This document shows positions 45,393 to 54,695 of a DNA stretch of 64,000 nucleotides, piece by piece (position 1 is the first letter of the stretch; every line of letters starts with the position of its first letter). Position numbers and translations under genes: made by a program. The notes beneath the pieces were generated by a model. That model was not told the DNA's origin. It was given only the letters and a program-made list of their open reading frames with translations, and made no database searches. Origin of the DNA: Bacilli bacterium (lineage in GTDB: Bacteria; Bacillota_I; Bacilli_A; RF39; UBA660); contig JAFURC010000026.1 in the NCBI GenBank assembly GCA_017472015.1, positions 48,497 to 112,496 of the forward strand. The letters run 5' to 3'.

Positions 45393-46627
45393 ACTTCATC
45401 CTTAAGTATTTGTTTAGTTTCCATTAAATAAACATCTTTGAATACAGTATTAAATCTTACTAATTCTTTTTTTATTACATCGGGATATATTAATTTAGTT
45501 GTTTCAATGGCTTTTCTGATATCTCTTATACTAACTTCTTTTTTATTATTAAATAAAGCATGTGAGAAAGCTTGTTGCAAAAGAGTTAAAGAAATATCCG
45601 GGTATCTTACAGAAGTTTCATAAACTCTTTTAAATTCACTTGTAGCATCAACTATGAAGGCCATAATATTTTCTTTAATGAAATCAGTATATTTAAGTTT
45701 TAAACCCATTTTTTGTTCAAATTTAGGATAAGTTCCCATTAAAATTTGAATAACCATCTCACGATTAGGTTCACTTACTTCAATTTTTTGAAAACGACGA
45801 ACAAAAGCCTTATCACGTAAAATATAACGTTCATATTCATCTAATGTTGTAGCTCCAATTACTTTAATAGTTCCTCGATCAATTAAAGGTTTAATGATAT
45901 TAGCAAAGTCTAAAGTATTTTCGCCATTACCAATTAAAGTATGAATTTCATCAATAAAAATTATAATTTTATCAAGTTTTTTTAAATGATTTACAATAAA
46001 TTGAATTCTAAGTTCGTTAGTTTCAGGCATATTACCAGTTAAACTTGCAGCACTTAATTTATAAATTGAATAGCCTTTTAAGGCATCCGGAACATCATTA
46101 TTTCTAATTTTATAACCAAGACCTTCAACAATTGAAGTTTTACCAATACCAGGTTTACCTACTAAAATAGCGGATTTTTCAGGAGTTAAAAGCGTAACAA
46201 TTAATTGTTTAATCTCTTCATCTCTTCCAATTGCTGGATTAGTTAGGTATTCTTTAGTACTAAAATTTTCTCCATATTGATTTAGAATATCTAAACTTTC
46301 TTGACTTGGGTTAATAGTTTCAATTTCTTTAGTTAAATTAATTTCATCAACTTCATTTGAAACATCAATATCTTTATTTTCATCTATTACTTGATTATTA
46401 ATTACTTCTTCTTCAATTATTTCTTCTTGATTAACTTTCTCATCAATTATCTCCTCTTCAAGAACATCATTTTCTAATTCTTCATCTTGAATTTTGATAT
46501 TTTGATTTAAATAATTATCAGAAATATTTGTATCTTCATTTAAATTTTCAACATTTTCTTCTATAATATCAATTGGTTCAATAATTTCTTCATTAATTAA
46601 AGTATCATTAATATCTAATGTTTCCAT
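45389..46627 (-). CDS. Single-AAA Clp-type ATPase with acidic N-terminus
   Basis: 412 aa. The first 110 residues are Glu/Asp/Asn/Ile-rich and probably disordered (NEEIIEPIDIIEENVENL). The rest matches only the first AAA+ domain of ClpA/ClpC: TNPAIGRDEEIKQLIVTLL, GKPGIGKTSIVEGLGY, FIDEIHTLIGNG and DKAFVRRFQKIEVSEPNRE. There is no second AAA+ domain and no Clp N-domain, so it is not a ClpP-type unfoldase of normal form. Coupling with the small membrane gene suggests a membrane-associated AAA role. Confidence 0.8.
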   Translation of the reverse strand: METLDINDTLINEEIIEPIDIIEENVENLNEDTNISDNYLNQNIKIQDEELENDVLEEEIIDEKVNQEEIIEEEVINNQVIDENKDIDVSNEVDEINLTKEIETINPSQESLDILNQYGENFSTKEYLTNPAIGRDEEIKQLIVTLLTPEKSAILVGKPGIGKTSIVEGLGYKIRNNDVPDALKGYSIYKLSAASLTGNMPETNELRIQFIVNHLKKLDKIIIFIDEIHTLIGNGENTLDFANIIKPLIDRGTIKVIGATTLDEYERYILRDKAFVRRFQKIEVSEPNREMVIQILMGTYPKFEQKMGLKLKYTDFIKENIMAFIVDATSEFKRVYETSVRYPDISLTLLQQAFSHALFNNKKEVSIRDIRKAIETTKLIYPDVIKKELVRFNTVFKDVYLMETKQILKDEV

Positions 46628-46757
46628 TTAAACACCACCTTTACTATTTTTATTATATCAAATATCTTAAAAAAAGAATACTTTTTCATAAAAGAATTTT
46701 TAAGTTATTGATATTAATTCAAAAAATATGTATAATAATTAAGAAGGAGTTGAAGAG

Positions 46758-48011
46758 ATGAAAATAGTAGCACTGACAAAAGAAGAGTTTGATGCATTTG
46801 CTTATAAACATAAATATAGTACATATTATCAAACATCATCTTATGCTGAAACATCTCGTTATGAAGGATTAAATACTTTCTACATTGGTTTTGTTGAAAA
46901 TGATTCCTTAGTAGGAGTAACTTTATTTTTACATAAAAAACTAAACTTTTATTATAAATATGCTTATGCTCCAAGAGGATTTTTAATAGATTACACTAAT
47001 CCTAAACTAGTTAAAAATATTACAATGGGACTTATTGATTTACTAAAAAAACAACATTATGCCTTTATAAAAATAGATCCACCAGTAATTTGTAGTGAAA
47101 AAGACAGGCATGGAAATATTATCTATTTTAGTAATACTGTTAATGATATTTTAAAAACATTAAAACAAAATAATTATGTTCACTTAGGATTTAATAAATA
47201 TTTTGAAAACTACAAACCAAGATTAGTCACATTTGTTAATTTACAAGAAGATATCAAAAAACTTTATGCAAAAATTGATAAAGAAGCTAAAGCAATCATT
47301 GATAATAGTGTCGATTCAGGTGTTGAAATAGTTCTTGATCCAAATGGTAATATTGATGAACTTTATAAATTTACTTCTTTAAAAAATAAGAGTCGTAAAA
47401 AAAGATATTATCAATGATTATATAATAATTTTTCCAAAAATAATGCTATGGATATTTTCTTTATTAATGTCAACACAGATAAATACATAAATAATATGAA
47501 AAAAATGTATGATAAAGAAGCTATTAAAAATGAAGAGTTAGCATCACTTGTTCAAGATATAAGTATAAAAGGTAATGAAAAACAAGAAATAATAAATCAA
47601 AAAATGGAATCAGATAAGTCTTTAAATTTTTATAAGAATGAACTTGTATATGCAACAAATTTATCAAAAAAGAATCCCGATTTTATAACTATAGGAGCAG
47701 CTTTTACAATTAAACATAATAATGGTGTAGAGTTAATTATTGATAGTTACTATGAAGAATATTTAAAATTTAATCCAAGATATGTTCTTATATGGGAACT
47801 TATTAAAAAATATAAAAGTGAAGGATTTATGTATATTAATTTAAATGCAGTAGTTGGAGATTTTAATAAAGAAGATTTATGGAAATATAATACTTTAAAT
47901 AATATTAAATTAAGTTTTAATTCAACAGTTATGGAATATATTGGCGAATTTGATTTAGTTATAAATGAAAGAGCCTATAATAAATATAAGGGACTTGTTC
48001 AAAAAAAATAA
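46758..48011 (+). pseudogene. FemX/MurM-type peptidoglycan branching enzyme with in-frame TGA
   Basis: Two frames join without a shift: 46758-47414 (MKIVALTKEEFDAFAYKHKYSTYYQTSSYAE ... LKNKSRKKRYYQ) and 47418-48011 (LYNNFSKNNAMDIFFIN ... YKGLVQKK), parted only by the TGA at 47415-47417. Together about 416 codons, the usual FemABX length, with the two GNAT-like halves and a coiled arm. FemABX enzymes add amino acids from tRNA to lipid II. The stop sits in the loop right after a KKRYYQ segment. Either a recent nonsense mutation, a read-through site, or a sequencing error; the genome does not read TGA as Trp elsewhere. Confidence 0.8.
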
Positions 48012-48045
48012 CCATTGTATGAGTAAAATCATATAATGGTTTTAA
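48009..48045 (+). terminator. Terminator after the FemX gene
   Basis: AACCATTGTATGA / TCATATAATGGTT stem-loop, then a short T-rich tract; also faces the end of spo0A. Confidence 0.65.
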
Positions 48046-48054
48046 TATTATGTT

Positions 48055-48825
48055 TTAATTTATTTTACTTGAATACTCAAGTCTTAATTTATCGGCAACA
48101 GTTATAATGAATTCTGAGTTTGTTGGTTTAGCTCTTTCAATATCAACACTATAACCGAATATATCTTGCATTAAATCCCAATTCCCGCGATTCCAACTTA
48201 CTTCAATGGCATGGCGAATTGCTCTTTCAACTCGGGATACTGTCGTATTAAACTCTTCAGCAATTTTCGGGTATAATTCTTTAGTTATTCCTCCAACAAC
48301 ATTTGGATTAAAAAACACTTCTAAAATACTTTCTCTAATATAAGAGTAACCTTTAATGTGGGAAGGTACTCCAAGTTCATGTAAAACATTAGTTATGGCA
48401 ATTTCTAAGTTGTTGTGATATAAATCAATTGTTTTAAAACTTCGTTTAACTTCATCGGTGCATTCTAAAATTTTTCTTTCAAGTTCCGGAAGTTCAAATG
48501 GCTTTAACATGAAATAGTTAACTCCATAACTCGCGACTTTTCTAATAACTTCTGGTGTATTATAAGAAGTTAAAACAATTATTTTTGGTATCCCTGGTAA
48601 ATTATTAATCTCCTCAAGTACCGCGAGACCATCTTTTTTAGGCATAATAAGATCTAAAAGAATTAAATCAAATCTTCCTAAATTATTTTTTACAACTTCA
48701 ATTCCCTCAACCCCGTCATTAGCTATTAAGGCTAAATCAATTACTGCGTGACTACTAAAATACTCTTTAACCATGTCGACTAATTGTTTATTATCGTCGA
48801 TCATAAGCACTTTTATTCTTTTCAT
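48055..48825 (-). CDS. spo0A: Sporulation master regulator Spo0A
   Basis: 256 aa. Receiver domain (about 1-120) with IDDNK, phospho-acceptor Asp in [10 protein letters not shown] in VLTSYN and LKPFE. The Spo0A C-terminal effector is unmistakable: [43 protein letters not shown] and PTNSEFI. It binds TGTCGAA-type 0A boxes and starts sporulation or related programmes. All key residues are present. Confidence 0.96.
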   Translation of the reverse strand: MKRIKVLMIDDNKQLVDMVKEYFSSHAVIDLALIANDGVEGIEVVKNNLGRFDLILLDLIMPKKDGLAVLEEINNLPGIPKIIVLTSYNTPEVIRKVASYGVNYFMLKPFELPELERKILECTDEVKRSFKTIDLYHNNLEIAITNVLHELGVPSHIKGYSYIRESILEVFFNPNVVGGITKELYPKIAEEFNTTVSRVERAIRHAIEVSWNRGNWDLMQDIFGYSVDIERAKPTNSEFIITVADKLRLEYSSKIN

Positions 48826-48901
48826 TATGTTCCTTTCTTCTATACTGCACGCATTTTAATTATATAATATTTTACAAATTTTTTAAAGAACTTTTTTTGT
48901 C

Positions 48902-49630
48902 CTAATATGTCGAAACCTTACTAATTAAGGCTAAAAATGTAGTTGGATCAAGTGATGCACCACCAATTAAATATCCATCAACTATAGAAATACTATCAAG
49001 TAGATAAATATTATCTAAATTAACACTTCCTCCATATAATACTTTTAAATTTAAATTATAAGTATCTTTTAAATAATTTTTTATAAAAGAAATAGTATTT
49101 TCAATGATATCTTTTGTTGGAATTTTACCAGTTCCAATAGCCCAAATTGGTTCATAAGCAATTATTAAATTGTCATTTAAATTACTTAAATTATTTAAAC
49201 TATCTTTTAAAGCCTCATCCAATTCTTGTTTTAAAACTTTAAAAGTTTCTTGATTATTAAATTCATCTAAAGTTTCTCCAATACAAAGAACAATTTTTAA
49301 ATTATTTTTTAAAGCAAGTGCAATCTTTTTAGAAATATATTTTGAATCATTAAAATAAAGTCTACGTTCTGAATGTCCAATTAAAGTATAAGTAATACCA
49401 AATTCTTTTAATTGAATAGGGGAAGTATCACCAGTAATAGAACCAAATTCTTTAAAAGAAATATCTTGACTACCAATTAAATAATTTTTATCTTTAAAAT
49501 GTTTTAAATAAAGATTATTTGGAAAAAAAACTGTATTATTTTTATCAATTTTATTTTCAATTACATCTAAATAATTAATAATATCCTCTTCAAGTAAATT
49601 CATTTTAAAATTAGCACATATTAATTTCAT
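48902..49630 (-). CDS. tpiA: Triosephosphate isomerase
   Basis: 242 aa. CANFKMN (catalytic Lys), TLIGHSERR (catalytic His), AYEPIWAIGTGK (catalytic Glu) and LYGGSVN plus YLIGGASL (phosphate loops) are all seen. It interconverts DHAP and G3P. Starts on the stop of the glycosyltransferase gene (4-nt overlap); last gene of the pgk operon. Confidence 0.97.
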   Translation of the reverse strand: MKLICANFKMNLLEEDIINYLDVIENKIDKNNTVFFPNNLYLKHFKDKNYLIGSQDISFKEFGSITGDTSPIQLKEFGITYTLIGHSERRLYFNDSKYISKKIALALKNNLKIVLCIGETLDEFNNQETFKVLKQELDEALKDSLNNLSNLNDNLIIAYEPIWAIGTGKIPTKDIIENTISFIKNYLKDTYNLNLKVLYGGSVNLDNIYLLDSISIVDGYLIGGASLDPTTFLALISKVSTY

Positions 49631-50766
49631 TTATCGATTTCCATCCCTTCAACTAAATTGAATAATTTTTCAACTGATTTATTTTCTTCATAATTTTTTA
49701 AATTATTATACATTTTCTTAATTAATTCTTGATTATCAACTAATTTTTTCATAGTTTTAGCAAGATGTATGGCATTATAAGTTCGAATACCAAAATGATT
49801 TTTAACAACAAATCTTGCATTATAATTTTCTTGTCCACCATTTCCAGGAATTAAAACCATCGGTGTTTTCATTTCCAAGGCTTCAGTTACTGATAATCCA
49901 CCTGGTTTTGAGATAACCACATCAGCAATATTTAATAAATTAGAAATATCTTTAGTAAATCCTAAAACAGTTACATTTTTAATTTTTTCTTCTTTTATGT
50001 AGTTATTACATTTATTTTGCAGTTTCATATTCTTACCTGAAACAAAAATAATATTTATAGGAAGATTTTGTTTTAAAACTTGTTTTAAATAATTATAAGT
50101 ATAAGTTGCTCCAAGTGAGCCTCCTCCTAAAAATAGTACAACCAATTTATTATTTTTAATACCGTATTTGTATTTTATTTTTCTAGTATCTTCTGAAACA
50201 TTTTTAAATTTACTTGATAAAGGTATTCCGAATGGATAAATTTTAGATTCTTGAACCCCATATTTTAATAACTCTTTTTTAACAATATCATTACTAACTA
50301 TTAAGGCATCTTCTCGTTTATGATTACGAAGCCACATATGATTTGAGGCATAATCAGTTATTATAGTTAAAATTTTCGTTTTTGTTTCATATTTATTATT
50401 AATCATGCCCATTAGTATTCCCCCAAAGAAATGGGTTGAAATTAAAATATCAGGGTTATAATCTAAAATATCTTTTGTCAAATCACTTTTAAATAATATT
50501 TTAACAATTTCTTTATAAGGTGCGGTTGCAATTTGATTATCTAAAAGTTCATAACCAATAGTTGATGGAATACTACTTTGAAATTTAAAATTTAAGTTAA
50601 ACATTTTAACATTTAACTTAGCAATTAAATTACCATAGTCCATCACATCAATTATTTTTATTTCATAGTCATTACTGTGTTCTTTAAAGTAATCATAAAC
50701 GTATTCCGCTGTTGTTTTATGACCAGATCCATAAGAAGCATAGGTAATTAATAATTTTTTCTTCAT
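49627..50766 (-). CDS. MGDG-synthase/UgtP-type diacylglycerol glycosyltransferase
   Basis: 379 aa. The N-terminus LLITYASYGSGHKTTAEYVYDYF is the MGDG_synth motif. The C-terminal GT28 half has VLFLGGGSLGATYTY, VLGFTKDISNLLNIADVVISKPGGLSVTEALEMKTPMVLIPGNGGQENYNA, the UDP-sugar site. It likely moves glucose or galactose from UDP-sugar to diacylglycerol on the inner membrane face, making glycolipids and the lipoteichoic-acid anchor. It sits between pgk and tpiA with 4-nt overlaps on both sides. Confidence 0.88.
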   Translation of the reverse strand: MKKKLLITYASYGSGHKTTAEYVYDYFKEHSNDYEIKIIDVMDYGNLIAKLNVKMFNLNFKFQSSIPSTIGYELLDNQIATAPYKEIVKILFKSDLTKDILDYNPDILISTHFFGGILMGMINNKYETKTKILTIITDYASNHMWLRNHKREDALIVSNDIVKKELLKYGVQESKIYPFGIPLSSKFKNVSEDTRKIKYKYGIKNNKLVVLFLGGGSLGATYTYNYLKQVLKQNLPINIIFVSGKNMKLQNKCNNYIKEEKIKNVTVLGFTKDISNLLNIADVVISKPGGLSVTEALEMKTPMVLIPGNGGQENYNARFVVKNHFGIRTYNAIHLAKTMKKLVDNQELIKKMYNNLKNYEENKSVEKLFNLVEGMEIDK

Positions 50767-51926
50767 ATATTAATACCCGGTAAATCTTTACCTTCTAAAA
50801 GTTCTAAAGAAGCCCCGCCACCTGTTGAAACATGAGTAAATAAGTCTTTATATCCCATATTAATAACACAAGAAGCCGTGTCTCCACCACCAACAACAGA
50901 AATTACATCTAATTTACTAATGATGTCACATAACTCTTTAGTTCCATTTTGATAAACTTCATTTTCATAATAACCCATAGGACCATTCCAAAAGATAGTT
51001 TTACTATTTTCTAAATAAGTTTTAAAAAGTTTAATTGTCTCTGGACCAATATCAAGACCAATATCTGAATCAGAAATAGTATCTTTGATACTAAAACTTG
51101 AATTTTCTAAAGAATCACTCACAACATGATCAATTGGTAAAATAATTTTATCAGTTTTATCTAACATTTCACGAGCAAATTCTAGACTTTCTTCGTCAAT
51201 TAAAGAAGCCCCAGTATCAAGTCCTTTAGCTTTTAAGAAAGTATAAGCCATAGCCCCACCAATTAAAATATGGTCAGCTTTATTGATTAAATTTTTAATA
51301 GTTCCAATTTTATCAACAATTTTAGCACCACCTAAAATAACAACAAAAGGTCTTTTAGGATTATCAGTTATAAGTTTTAGATTATCAAGTTCTTTTTCAA
51401 TTAAAAAACCTAAGCAACTTTCTTTAATATTTTGAGAAACCCCAACATTTGAAGCATGAGATCTATGAGATGTACCAAAAGCATCATTTATAAATACATC
51501 TCCAAGACTTGCCCAGTATTTAGCAAGTTCAGAATCATTTCCACTTTCTTTTTTTTCATCTAAATCTTCAAATCTTGTATTTTCAAGTAAAATAATATCC
51601 CCTGACTTCATATTATTAACTGCTTCATTAACTAAATTTCCTCTAGTTTCTGGAATAAATAAAACCTTTTTATTTAAAAGTTCACTTAAACGAATACTAA
51701 CTGGTTTTAAAGACTTTTTAATTTTATCTTCTTCTTTTTTTATTTTGCCTAAATGGGATAATAAAATTATTTTACAATTTTTATCTAAACAATAATTAAT
51801 TGTTTCTAAACTTTCTTTAATTCGATTATCATCAACAATATTTAAATTACTATCGAGTGGAACATTATAATCTACTCGAATAACTACTTTTTTATTTTCT
51901 AAATCAATATCTTTTATTCTTTTCAT
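50763..51926 (-). CDS. pgk: Phosphoglycerate kinase
   Basis: 387 aa, normal length. MKRIKDIDLENKKVVIRVDYNVPLD, LLSHLGKIK, DVFINDAFGTSHRSHAS, LGGAKIVDKI and FWNGPMGYYE plus SVVGGGDTASC give every PGK signature. It makes ATP from 1,3-bisphosphoglycerate. Start set at 51926 (GAGGG upstream); the longer in-frame opening up to 51977 lies over the promoter. Confidence 0.97.
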   Translation of the reverse strand: MKRIKDIDLENKKVVIRVDYNVPLDSNLNIVDDNRIKESLETINYCLDKNCKIILLSHLGKIKKEEDKIKKSLKPVSIRLSELLNKKVLFIPETRGNLVNEAVNNMKSGDIILLENTRFEDLDEKKESGNDSELAKYWASLGDVFINDAFGTSHRSHASNVGVSQNIKESCLGFLIEKELDNLKLITDNPKRPFVVILGGAKIVDKIGTIKNLINKADHILIGGAMAYTFLKAKGLDTGASLIDEESLEFAREMLDKTDKIILPIDHVVSDSLENSSFSIKDTISDSDIGLDIGPETIKLFKTYLENSKTIFWNGPMGYYENEVYQNGTKELCDIISKLDVISVVGGGDTASCVINMGYKDLFTHVSTGGGASLELLEGKDLPGINI

Positions 51927-51947
51927 ATTCCCTCTACTTTCAAATTC

Positions 51948-51977
51948 ATTATAACACTTAATATTAAGAAGTATCAA
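51948..51977 (-). promoter_or_regulatory. Promoter of the pgk-glycosyltransferase-tpiA operon
   Basis: On the minus strand: TTGATA (51972-51977), 18-nt spacer, TATAAT (51948-51953), about 20 nt before pgk. Confidence 0.65.
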
Positions 51978-52110
51978 TAAAAGTAAAATTACTTTACAAT
52001 TTTTACATCTTTTTTACTTATAATTTAGTTAATTAATATTATTTTAAATAAAAACATCTTCAATTAACTTTTTTAACTTTTTTCCGTTTATATTATATTG
52101 AGGTATAAAT

Positions 52111-53640
52111 ATGGAAGAGGAAAATAAATTAACTGATAACTTTTTTGATAATATAAATGGTTATAAATTAGATTTGAATCAAAGAAAAATAATTCTTGAT
52201 AATCATGAAAATATTTTAGTTGTAGCCGGTGCAGGCTCTGGTAAAACTTTAACAATAGTAGGGAAAATTAAATATTTAATTGAAAAAGAAAATGTAAATC
52301 CAAAAGATATTTTATGTATATCATTTACTAATGAAACAGTTAATAGTTTAAAAAAGAAGTTAGTTTATGAATTAGATATATTTACTTTTCATAAATTAAG
52401 TTTAGAAATTTTGCATGATCATCATGTATTCTTTCAAATAGCCGAATCTGATTTACTAGAATATGTTGTTTTCGAATATTTTGAAAGTTATATTTATTAT
52501 AATGGTCATCTAAATTATGTAATTGAATATTTTAAGTATTATACTGAGGTTGATAATTTAAATTTAGATATTATAAAGAAAGATTATTTCAAATTATTTT
52601 TATCATATAAAAAGTTAATTATTAAGTTTATTAATATGATTAAAAGTCATGATCATAATATAACTAATTTTAGAAAATATCTAAAAAGAAATAAATATAT
52701 ATTTTCAAGAAAGAAACAATTTAAAAATAAATGTTTTCTAATAATTATGTTTGATATTTATAATCTTTATTTAAGTGAAATGAATAGTTCTTATAAAATA
52801 GATTTTGATAATATGATTAGTTTAACAAGTAAAATAATAAAGAAATTTGGAATGAAAAAGTTTTATAAATATATAATAATCGATGAATTTCAAGATACTT
52901 CAATGGTAAGATATAATTTAGTAAAGAATATTCAGGAAGAATGTGATAGTAAAATATTATGTGTTGGAGATGATTTTCAATCAATTTATAAGTTTTCAGG
53001 ATGTACTTTAGATTTGTTTGTTAATTTCAGAAAGTATTTTAAAAATAGTAAAACTTTATATATGAATAAAACTTATCGAAATTCTTTAGATTTAATTAAA
53101 ATATCGTATAGTTTTATTAAGAAAAATCCTTATCAATTAAGTAAAAAAATAATATCTGATAAAAGATTAAATAGTCCAGTTAAATTAGTTTATTATACAA
53201 GAAGTAATTATGAATATAAGTTTTTAAGACTTTTAGATAAATTATATTTAGAAAATAAAAAAGAAATATTGGTTTTAGGTAGATGTAATCATGATATTAC
53301 AAGTGTCTATAAAGGGGATATTATAGATGGTTATATAAAATATAAAGATATGAATGTAAGATATTTAACAGTTCATACGTCTAAAGGATTAGAATCAGAA
53401 AATGTAATTATATTAAATTTATGTGATGATATCCTTGGTTTTCCTAATAAAATGGAAGATGATGAAGTTTTAAAATTGTTTTTTAAAAATAAAGAAAAGT
53501 ATTTATATGCAGAAGAAAGACGTCTTTTTTATGTTGCCCTAACAAGAACTAAGAATTATGTTTACCTATTAACTATGAAAAATAATGAATCAATTTTTGT
53601 TAAGGAAATCAAAAGTAAATGTGAAATAATTGATGTGTGA
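52111..53640 (+). CDS. Compact UvrD-like SF1A helicase
   Basis: 509 aa, short for UvrD/PcrA/Rep (about 650-750). Walker A VVAGAGSGKTLTIVGKI, CISFTNETV (motif Ia), IIIDEFQDTSMVRYN (Walker B), VGDDFQSIYKFSGC, YRNS, TVHTSKGLESENVI (motif V) and RLFYVALTRTKNYVYLL (motif VI) are all present. The shortened part is in the 1B/2B insertions. Probably an ATP-driven 3'-5' DNA translocase or helicase of repair type. Stop TGA, followed 2 bases later by the next promoter. Confidence 0.9.
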   Translation: MEEENKLTDNFFDNINGYKLDLNQRKIILDNHENILVVAGAGSGKTLTIVGKIKYLIEKENVNPKDILCISFTNETVNSLKKKLVYELDIFTFHKLSLEILHDHHVFFQIAESDLLEYVVFEYFESYIYYNGHLNYVIEYFKYYTEVDNLNLDIIKKDYFKLFLSYKKLIIKFINMIKSHDHNITNFRKYLKRNKYIFSRKKQFKNKCFLIIMFDIYNLYLSEMNSSYKIDFDNMISLTSKIIKKFGMKKFYKYIIIDEFQDTSMVRYNLVKNIQEECDSKILCVGDDFQSIYKFSGCTLDLFVNFRKYFKNSKTLYMNKTYRNSLDLIKISYSFIKKNPYQLSKKIISDKRLNSPVKLVYYTRSNYEYKFLRLLDKLYLENKKEILVLGRCNHDITSVYKGDIIDGYIKYKDMNVRYLTVHTSKGLESENVIILNLCDDILGFPNKMEDDEVLKLFFKNKEKYLYAEERRLFYVALTRTKNYVYLLTMKNNESIFVKEIKSKCEIIDV

Positions 53641-53641
53641 T

Positions 53642-53670
53642 TTGACAAAATAGGCTTTTTTTGATAAAAT
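53642..53670 (+). promoter_or_regulatory. Promoter of the 132-aa protein gene
   Basis: TTGACA (53642-53647), 17-nt spacer, TAAAAT (53665-53670), starting 2 nt after the helicase stop. Confidence 0.7.
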
Positions 53671-53698
53671 ATGTTAACAAAAGAGGGAGATATTTGAT

Positions 53699-54097
53699 AT
53701 GAATAACCAAAATAAAAAATATTATGAAGTTAAATTAAGAAATTTTTCTGCTGAAAAAGTAGATTATACTAAACCATTTGCTGATTTAGATTCTGAAAAT
53801 TCTATTAAAGTATATGCAGAAGGAAATGAAAATAATTTAGTAGAAATTTTAACAGGAACTAAAATTCAATTTGGAGTGTTACTAGAAGGTATTTTACCTG
53901 GTATTTCTAAAAGAGAAATTCCTGTTTCAGAAGTTTCAAAGTATTTAAAATTCTTAACAGATGATGGTAAAAGAAAAGAACTAGCAAAAATTCAAAACTG
54001 TCTAGAAGTTACAAAAGATGAAATAATTAGACAAGAAAGAGATTTCCAAATAGCATCAGAAACTTTTCAAGAAGAAATCCAAAAAGGAAGAAAATAG
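53699..54097 (+). CDS. Small hypothetical protein, unknown
   Basis: 132 aa, charged, no signal or membrane helix: YYEVKLRNFSAEKVDYTKPFADLDSENSIKVYAEG, and a C-terminal helical KIQNCLEVTKDEIIRQERDFQIASETFQEEI. No motif recognised. Own promoter, GAGGGAGA ribosome binding site and terminator. Confidence 0.65.
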   Translation: MNNQNKKYYEVKLRNFSAEKVDYTKPFADLDSENSIKVYAEGNENNLVEILTGTKIQFGVLLEGILPGISKREIPVSEVSKYLKFLTDDGKRKELAKIQNCLEVTKDEIIRQERDFQIASETFQEEIQKGRK

Positions 54098-54108
54098 TTT
54101 AAAATTAG

Positions 54109-54134
54109 GCGTGTATTAAATTACATGCTTTTTT
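54109..54134 (+). terminator. Terminator
   Basis: GCGTGTA / TACATGC stem (one G-T pair) followed by T6. Confidence 0.75.
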
Positions 54135-54135
54135 C

Positions 54136-54164
54136 TTGACTTTAATTTACTTTCATATTAAACT
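54136..54164 (+). promoter_or_regulatory. Promoter of the lipoprotein gene
   Basis: TTGACT (54136-54141), 17-nt spacer, TAAACT (54159-54164), right after a terminator. Confidence 0.55.
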
Positions 54165-54196
54165 TAAGTAGTATTAAAAATATAAATGGAGGTAGT

Positions 54197-54664
54197 ATGT
54201 TAAAGAAATTTAAAACTTTAATAATCGCATTAATATTAGTTTTAACAATAACTGGATGTGGAGCTAAAAACATTGAAGGAAATCTTGAAGATATCATGAC
54301 TAAAGTATATTCTGATATCAAAGAAGATGAAAGACCAATGGGACTTGCTAATACTTTAGTAACTGATGAAAATGTTGAATATTACTTAGGAACAAGTGAT
54401 ATTGAATTTGAAAGTGCTTTAGCAAGTGAATCAATGATCGGTTCAATTGCTCATTCAACTGTTTTAATTAGAACTAAAGAAAATGCTGATATTGAAGCAA
54501 TCAAAACAAAAATTAAAGAAAATGTTGATCCAAGAAAATGGATATGTGTTGGAGTAGAAAAAGAAGATGTTATCATCAAAAACAAAGGTGATTTAATAAT
54601 TCTTATAATTGTTGAAGATCAAACTACTCGTGAAAAATTAGATCAAGGATTTGATAATTTATAG
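54197..54664 (+). CDS. Small lipoprotein, unknown
   Basis: 155 aa. Signal peptide with lipobox LTITGC (Cys21), so a lipid-anchored outer-face protein. Mature part: NIEGNLEDIMTKVYSDIKEDERPMGLANTLVTDEN ... REKLDQGFDNL. Family not recognised. GGAGG start; terminated by a perfect hairpin. Confidence 0.75.
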   Translation: MLKKFKTLIIALILVLTITGCGAKNIEGNLEDIMTKVYSDIKEDERPMGLANTLVTDENVEYYLGTSDIEFESALASESMIGSIAHSTVLIRTKENADIEAIKTKIKENVDPRKWICVGVEKEDVIIKNKGDLIILIIVEDQTTREKLDQGFDNL

Positions 54665-54686
54665 TCTTCATTAGAAGACTTTTTTT
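54663..54686 (+). terminator. Terminator after the lipoprotein gene
   Basis: Perfect 7-bp stem AGTCTTC / GAAGACT with an ATTA loop, then T run. Confidence 0.9.
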
Positions 54687-54695
54687 GGAGGATTT

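Noticed and set aside
46758..48011. Genetic code 4 (TGA = Trp)
   Set aside because: TGA ends several genes (6024, 12921, 18442, 41415, 53640, 57451) and Trp is coded by TGG in conserved genes; only a few clearly broken genes contain internal TGA.
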